From contig JASSKH010000002.1 in assembly GCA_031763025.1 (NCBI GenBank), forward strand, positions 19,906,168 through 19,970,167: a DNA stretch of 64,000 nt, in the 5' to 3' direction. The translations under genes were made by a program, and so were the position numbers. Below are positions 58,397-64,000 of this stretch, in pieces. Under the pieces are notes generated by a model that worked only from the letters and a program-made list of their open reading frames with translations, had not been told where the DNA came from and did no database searches. This DNA is from Macrocystis pyrifera (Eukaryota > Sar > Phaeophyceae > Laminariales > Laminariaceae). Within the stretch, counting starts at the first letter, position 1; each line of letters opens with the position of its first letter.

Positions 58397-60838
58397 CTGC
58401 CACATATCACCGACCGAGGTGTGAGAACTGTGATACTAGTGTGGGTCGGAGCCTCTAACCAGCGCACTTCATTCAGAGTTCGTGACGTAATCGTTGGGTT
58501 TGTCGATCGATGTCAAACCTGAGAAATTGTCTATTTTTTGTCATCGGTGAGGGGTAGAGATTTTTTGTCGTCTGTCTTCTACAGACCAGTGCCAAAATGG
58601 TTTTTTATCAGACGCCTGGTCAGCCCACGCCACATATCACCGACCGAGGTGTGAGCACTGTGACACTAGGCTGGGTCGGAGACCTTAACCAGCGCATTCC
58701 GTTCAGATTTCATGACGGTGTCGTTGGTTTTGTCGATCGATGTCTGCCGAGGATTCTCATAAAAGTTGGCTCTAGTCACTGGGAATGACTATACATCGCT
58801 CCAGTATTTGCCAAAACAGGGGTTTTACATACATTGCGCGGCGCGCAATTAAAGTCCGCGTAAGCTGTCCCGTGACGTATAAAATTTGCCCCCGGTGGCA
58901 AGTCTAAAATAACACGGGGCAGTTGACGCCAGCTATCTTCCAATCAAATGGCTGAAATAACGCGAACGACGGGAGCCATCTTCCAATAAAATCGCTGTAT
59001 TAACGGGAACCACGGGAACCACGTGAAATCACGCCGCGCACAAACTAGAAACTAGAAGAAGAAAGACACAGCTCGCAGCTCGCACACCCGCAGTCACGCG
59101 ACGATTGACCTTCGATCTCGACATATACTCCACCCATGGTCAACGAACTTGGTACCGGGCAAGGCCAATGAGTTTAAATTATGGCCTGGGAGGTACAATT
59201 GGAATCCGTGGTCTAGGGGGCGAGAGGTTGGCCGCGGCGTCCTATGCTCTTCGTCAGAGCTTTCAAAAAGTTCTGTTTCGTGCCAACGGAGAGGAATCGA
59301 GAGTTTTTGTCGTCTGTTTTCTACATACCAGGTGCCAAATATGTCTTTAGTAGACGCCTGGCCCACCCACGCCACATATCACCGACCGAGGTGTGAGAAC
59401 TGTGATACTAGTGTGGGTCGGAGCCTCTAACCAGCGCACTTCATTCAGAGTTCGTGACGTATTCGTTGGGTTTGTCGATCGATGTCAAACCTGAGAAATT
59501 GTCTATTTTTTGTCATCGGTGAGGGGTAGAGATTTTTTGTCGTCTGTCTTCTACAGACCAGTGCCAAAATGTTTTTTTATCAGACGCCTGGTCAGCCCAC
59601 GCCACATATCACCGACCGAGGTGTGAGCACTGTGACACTAGGCTGGGTCGGAGACCTTAACCAGCGCATTCCGTTCAGATTTCATGACGGTGTCGTTGGT
59701 TTTGTCGATCGATGTCTGCCGAGGATTCTCATAAAAGTTGGCTCTAGTCACTGGGAATGACTATACATCGTTCCAGTATTTGCCAAAACAGGGGTTTTAC
59801 ATACATTGCGCGGCGCGCAATTAAAGTCCGCGTAAGCTGTCCCGTGACGTATAAAATTTGCCCCCGGTGGCAAGTCTAAAATAACACGGGGCAGTTGACG
59901 CCAGCTATCTTCCAATCAAATGGCTGAAATAACGCGAACGACGGGAGCCATCTTCCAATAAAATCGCTGTATTAACGGGAACCACGGGAACCACGTGAAA
60001 TCACGCCGCACACAAACTAGAAACTAGAAGAAGAAAGACACAGCTCGCAGCTCGCACACCCGCAGTCACGCGACGATTGACCTTCGATCTCGACATATAC
60101 TCCACCCATGGTCAACGAACTTGGTACCGGGCAAGGCCAATGAGTTTAAATTATGGCCTGGGAGGTACAATTGGAATCCGTGGTCTAGGGGGCGAGAGGT
60201 TGGCCGCGGCGTCCTATGCTCTTCGTCAGAGCTTTCAAAAATTTCTGTTTCGTGCCAACGGAGAGGAATCGAGAGTTTTTGTCGTCTGTTTTCTACATAC
60301 CAGGTGCCAAATATGTCTTTAGTAGACGCCTGGCCCACCCACGCCACATATCACCGACCGAGGTGTGAGAACTGTGATACTAGTGTGGGTCGGAGCCTCT
60401 AACCAGCGCACTTCATTCAGAGTTCGTGACGTATTCGTTGGGTTTGTCGATCGATGTCAAACCTGAGAAATTGTCTATTTTTTGTCATCGGTGAGGGGTA
60501 GAGATTTTTTGTCGTCTGTCTTCTACAGACCAGTGCCAAAATGTTTTTTTATCAGACGCCTGGTCAGCCCACGCCACATATCACCGACCGAGGTGTGAGC
60601 ACTGTGACACTAGGCTGGGTCGGAGACCTTAACCAGCGCATTCCGTTCAGATTTCATGACGGTGTCGTTGGTTTTGTCGATCGATGTCTGCCGAGGATTC
60701 TCATAAAAGTTGGCTCTAGTCACTGGGAATGACTATACATCGTTCCAGTATTTGCCAAAACAGGGGTTTTACATACATTGCGCGGCGCGCAATTAAAGTC
60801 CGCGTAAGCTGTCCCGTGACGTATAAAATTTGCCCCGG
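58397..60838 (+). repeat. 972-bp satellite, 2.5 copies
   Basis: The period is exactly 972 bp (for example identical frames at 58597, 59569 and 60541). Copies differ at only a few positions (gacgtaatcg/gacgtattcg; cgctccag/cgttccag; cgcgcacaaac/cgcacacaaac), so amplification is recent. Inside each unit a ~120-bp block (gccacatatcaccgaccgag to gtcgatcgatgtc) occurs twice about 230 bp apart, and a ccatcttccaat-type block also occurs twice. Short frames in the unit are not protein-like. The array ends at gccccggtggc. Confidence 0.95.
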
Positions 60839-60905
60839 TGGCTTGGTAGGTGGTCCGCGTGCCTGTCAAGATCAATTTCGCGGGTTCAAGTCCCACCGAG
60901 TGCAC
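60837..60905 (+). other. tRNA-like sequence with box A/B, probably pseudogene or SINE head
   Basis: GGTGGCTTGGTAGG resembles box A, and GCGGGTTCAAGTCCCAC resembles box B and the T-arm, with suitable spacing. CTGTCAA would put GTC (Asp) in the anticodon loop. The acceptor stem pairs at only about 4 of 7 positions and the anticodon stem is poor, so a functional tRNA is unlikely. It starts exactly where the satellite stops. Confidence 0.35.
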
Positions 60906-61231
60906 ATGCTCATAGGGACTTTTTTTTGCATAAAAAATTGATAAGCGGAAAGCGCGAAAGCGTGAGTTGGCTATATTCGATGAAAATCGACGAGCAGTGG
61001 GAATGCTGAACCCTATGCGCGACAAAAATAAAAGGCACGTACCGGGGGGGAGAAGGGACGACACCTGTGACCACGGCTTGTCCAGAAGATCGTCGAGGGT
61101 AAAACCTCCTACGAGTGGGCTGGGAAGTAAAAGTGATGGATAAAAAAAAAATATAAAATAAAAAATACTAAACTTCAATGAAACCAATACCTCCATACTA
61201 AAAGCTAGAGGAAACCAATCTCACCACAGGA
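60906..61231. other. No gene seen
   Basis: A-rich near 61141-61170. No motif or repeat match found. Confidence 0.4.
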
Positions 61232-61300
61232 GAGGGAAACATTTCCAAGGCTTGCGCAGGCATTCTCGATACGGGTCGCTCAAGTTTTCGAGTTTTATGG
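61232..61300. mobile_element. End fragment of a GGCAATTT element
   Basis: gagggaaacatttcc to caagttttcgagtttt matches the terminal region of the family in reverse. The next copy inserted at its end, duplicating TTTTATGG. Confidence 0.7.
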
Positions 61301-62315
61301 GGCAATTTCGCAGTGTTGGGGCCTGAAACCTTTGTGACGTAGGCCAATCACACACACTAAAACCAACCAAATTGTCACAGAATTCGTACGCTGATTGGAT
61401 GATGACTTGAAGAACCTAGCTTGTCAATTCCGCCGCCCATCGCAGCACGGTGGGGCTTTGGGAAGAGCGTGGCGGAATTGTAAGGACCGTTGGGGCATAG
61501 ATATGAAGAACAAACGGTCGTTATACATTATTGCATCAGAATGGCGCATCAGCGTCGTGGATGGCTGGGGCCATTTATAAATATAGTCCCCATGCTCACA
61601 CGAGTTGAGGTGGTTTAGATGCCTATGATGTAGCTCTACACAAGATCTTTCGAATGTGGCTATTGTCACGGCGAGGTTCCAACTACAGCGCTCTCGTGAT
61701 GGCGTCGCAGCAGAGAGCACATACATGGCACGGGCAACAACACAAAACTCGAAAACTTGAGCGACCCGTATCGAGAATGCCTGCGCAAGCCCTGGAAATG
61801 TTTCCCTCTCTTGTGGTGGAAATCGAGTTTATAAGCCTTAAATTCATGTAGCGTTTGTTACGTAACATTTTTAGTATACATACATTTCCCTACAATGGCG
61901 TCGCAGGCAGGGCGTGAGATTTTGAAGAGTGAGGTCCGTGGTTCGATTCTCGCCTTCGTCCCCCAAGAAAAAAGGAAAAAAAAAAAAAAGGGGAATATCT
62001 CATGTTCAAGAACCTGTAAAACTCCCTCACTTAGAAAACACCTAGAAAGGAACGATGAGAGCAATGCGATCATTGCATACTGAGTCCGGTATACCGAAAA
62101 ATCGGAGGTAAAACTTGGATACTCAGAGTCTCATCGGGGTTCCTGACTTACTCGCAAGGAGAGATAAGTCAGGTTTAGTGACGGCGAATGTTGTGGAAAT
62201 CGAGTTTATAAGCCTTAAATTCATGTAGCGTTTGTTACGGAACATTTTTAGTCTACATTTCCCTACACTCCTCTTTTTTTTCGCCTCTCCCAGGCCCCAC
62301 TACTAGAAAATTGCC
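61301..62315 (+). mobile_element. GGCAATTT-ended element, complete, 8-bp duplication
   Basis: The ends are GGCAATTTCGCAGTGTTGGGG and (inverted) GGCAATTTTCTAGTAGTGGGG, which continue to match through GCCTG. TTTTATGG is duplicated at 61293-61300 and 62316-62323. Compared with the copy at 62330 it lacks the central CAG-bearing ~500 bp. A 456-bp LTR-like element is nested in its right end. An 8-bp duplication fits hAT or P-type transposition. No transposase. Confidence 0.85.
61812..62267 (+). mobile_element. TRIM-like miniature LTR element (456 bp)
   Basis: Direct terminal repeats 61812-61894 and 62189-62267 (83 and 79 bp, starting TGTxGTGGAAAT and ending CCCTACA) differ by a few bases and a 4-bp indel. 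One base after the left repeat, TGGCGTCGCAGGCAGG at 61896 could be a primer-binding site. The interior has GGTTCGATTCTCG (box B-like) and an A-rich run at 61969-61991. It interrupts the host element where other copies read tttccctc-ctctttttt. The polypurine tract is not obvious and flanking duplication is imperfect. Confidence 0.5.
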
Positions 62316-62329
62316 TTTTATGGGGGAGA

Positions 62330-63289
62330 GGCAATTTCGCAGTGTTGGGGCCTGAAACCTTTGTGACGTAGGCCAATCACACACACTAAAACCAACCAAA
62401 TTGTGACAGAATTCGTACGCTGATTGGATGATGACTTGAAGACATAGACAGTCGTTAATTCCGCCGCCGATCGCAGCACGGCAAACCTACCACAGCAGCA
62501 GTGTTTGCAGGAGGAGAAGCGCCCCGCGACAGATAGAAACCTCTGCTCGATGAAGGAAGCACCTGACGACCGCGCAGCAAGCAGCTCTAGCAGCTGCGAC
62601 ACGCAGAAAGCACGCCGCACTCGTGTGATGCCACCGAACAACCCCGAGACCGGAGACTCAGATCACCGCAGCAGCAGTAGAGGAAGAAGAGTGCGATGGC
62701 AAAGCTTGACAAGCGCTTGCAATCGAGAACAAAAAAATCCAAACGTATGAACGAGATGCAGAGCCACCTCGACACCCCGACAGCAAGCATATACATCTGT
62801 TGGAACTCGTACGATCACAGGGACTAGCTATCTATGTCGTTGCTGCTGTTATTGCAGCAGCTGTGTGTTATTGTCGTAGAGAGAGAGCGCCTACTCCCCC
62901 AAATCCGAACGTCGATTGGCGAGAAGAGACGAGGGAGGGGCTTTGGGAAGAGCGTGGCGGAATTGTAAAGACCGTTGGGGCATAAATATGAAGACCAAAC
63001 GATCGTTACATTATTGTATCAGAATGGCACGTACGTATCATTCGGCGTCGTGGATGGCTGGGGCCATTTATAAATATCCCGCATGCCCCGACGAATTGAG
63101 GTGATTTAAATGATTACGATGTAGCTCTACACAAGATCTTTCGAATGTGGCTATTTTCACGGCGAGGTTCCAACTACAGCGCAATCGTGGTGGCGTCGCA
63201 GCAGAGAGCACATCATGGCACGGGCAACAACACAAAACTCGAAAACTTGAGCGACCCGTATTGAGAATGCCTGCGCAAGCCTTGGAAAT
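62330..63289 (+). mobile_element. GGCAATTT-ended element, copy 4, right-truncated
   Basis: GGCAATTTCGCAG at 62330 begins a copy with the full central region (CAG-rich 62485-62710, gtggcggaattgtaaag at 62953, ggcgaggttccaact at 63159). It ends at cttggaaatg near 63289, before the expected terminal region. Confidence 0.8.
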
Positions 63290-63821
63290 GCCGTTCGCAG
63301 CTGTGGAGAAAAAGCCTGTTGTATGCGGATGAAGTGCGTTGTACAGTGCGCTGTCCTCTGATGAACTGATGTGTTGGTGTTCGTGGAGTAAATGCAGTAG
63401 GCGGAGATCAAGAGTATAGCTGAAAAGTCGTATTAATATCTTCGGGCAGGTGGGCAGATGCTGAGGGAAAACGATGAACCGACGAGAGGGGGCGGGGGCG
63501 ACCTCTCCTCCTTGCTCGTCTCGCATTCCCAACTGCTCCGATTATATCGTTCCTACTTTATCCGTGCTCATGAGAAGAGCTGATCTACCTTCTGCTGTCT
63601 GTTGACCAACGTCTCTCCTGTGCCAAGAGGCAGAACAGGAGCAGTATTCGTACCTGTCTTTGACCCACATACCTTCTCTATCCCTCCTATGACCCAGCAC
63701 TTATCCTATCAGCACTTCTCAGTACAGATTACGTAGATCTCACCTCCGTACTGCTGTTGATTGGCCTATTTCTGTGCCTACTCTCTCTTCCTAGTTCTCT
63801 CATTTCCTTTCTCCTATAGCT
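63290..63821. other. No gene recognised
   Basis: A 154-codon minus frame spans 63532-63068 but runs into repeat sequence. CT-rich from 63540. Confidence 0.35.
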
Positions 63822-63890
63822 TACAAGGTTCCCCTCCGGGAGGTGCCGTATTAATAGGGGAGTGGCGCAAGAGCGAAATAATAATACTCG
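63822..63890 (+). repeat. End fragment of the 2.8-kb repeat
   Basis: acaaggttcccctccggg to ataatactcg matches the starts of copies A and B, then is cut by the LTR. Confidence 0.85.
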
Positions 63891-64000
63891 TGTGAAGCGG
63901 TGACCGCTCTAGGGTAGTGGTAAGGGTAGTGGTAAGGGACGCAGGTGGTTCTGGCAGCTGGAAAGCAGTGCTTCGCTTCTTCTGATTTAGATCTTCTTAT
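63891..64000 (+). mobile_element. LTR start, cut by window end
   Basis: TGTGAAGCGGTGACC onward is nearly identical to 46885-46995. It interrupts a known repeat at tactcg, so TG marks a real insertion edge. Confidence 0.7.

Noticed and set aside
61884..61970. Functional tRNA gene
   Set aside because: Box B-like sequence is present, but stems do not pair; it lies inside the TRIM-like element.
46885..64000. One 17-kb LTR retrotransposon between the two similar LTR starts
   Set aside because: Both LTR starts face the same way but each interrupts a different known repeat, the Ty3 genes between them are on the opposite strand, and satellite and DNA transposons lie between.

Overview
The window is eukaryotic nuclear DNA that is mostly mobile elements. 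The evidence is spliced exons with GT-AG introns, LINE reverse transcriptases, a chromodomain Ty3/gypsy element, several classes of inverted-repeat DNA transposons with target duplications, and long CAG/CTG, TAG and GATAT simple repeats. I cannot name the species. A multicellular alga, perhaps a brown alga, is my leading guess from the element types, the intron-bearing host gene and the trinucleotide repeats, but this is inference only.

One host gene is clear. An RNF5/RNF185 (RMA1)-type membrane-anchored RING E3 ubiquitin ligase lies on the minus strand at 7.08-8.59 kb, with four exons readable to the residue and the N-terminal exon not found. A second, weaker candidate is a zinc-finger gene on the minus strand, with exon-like pieces at 51.4-51.7 and 48.6-48.8 kb on either side of a ~2 kb CAG-rich tandem repeat.

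Layout. 0.3-4.5 kb: a 5'-truncated LINE (+) carrying two nested DNA elements. 5.7-6.1 kb: a minisatellite. 7-11.4 kb: host DNA. 11.4-16.9 kb: simple repeats, a diverged relative of the 58 kb satellite, and a Harbinger-like element. 16.9-17.9 kb: LINE fragment (-). 18.2-32.2 kb: three copies (two direct, one inverted, one internally deleted) of a ~2.8 kb non-coding repeat, with a 107-bp near-perfect inverted repeat between the first two and a decayed endonuclease-RT LINE (-) between the second and third. 33-38 kb: a tandem repeat and two opposite copies of a CAG-rich transposon flanked by 3-bp duplications. 39.5-48.1 kb and 61.2-63.3 kb: a family of elements with GGCAATTT ends and 8-bp duplications, into which other elements have jumped. 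53.0-58.2 kb (-): a decayed Ty3/gypsy element. 58.4-60.8 kb: 2.5 copies of a 972-bp satellite.

The most unusual object is the Ty3/gypsy element. In sense order it reads NADAR (YbiA-like ADP-ribose/riboflavin N-glycosidase family) domain, Pro-rich linker, retropepsin, RT entry segment fused by a deletion to the RNase H end, integrase (HHCC, DD35E), chromodomain, then an SH3-like tail. A NADAR domain upstream of a retroviral-type protease, decaying together with it, would be a captured enzyme inside a retrotransposon. All element ORFs here are broken, so the window is a record of past activity rather than a set of working elements.
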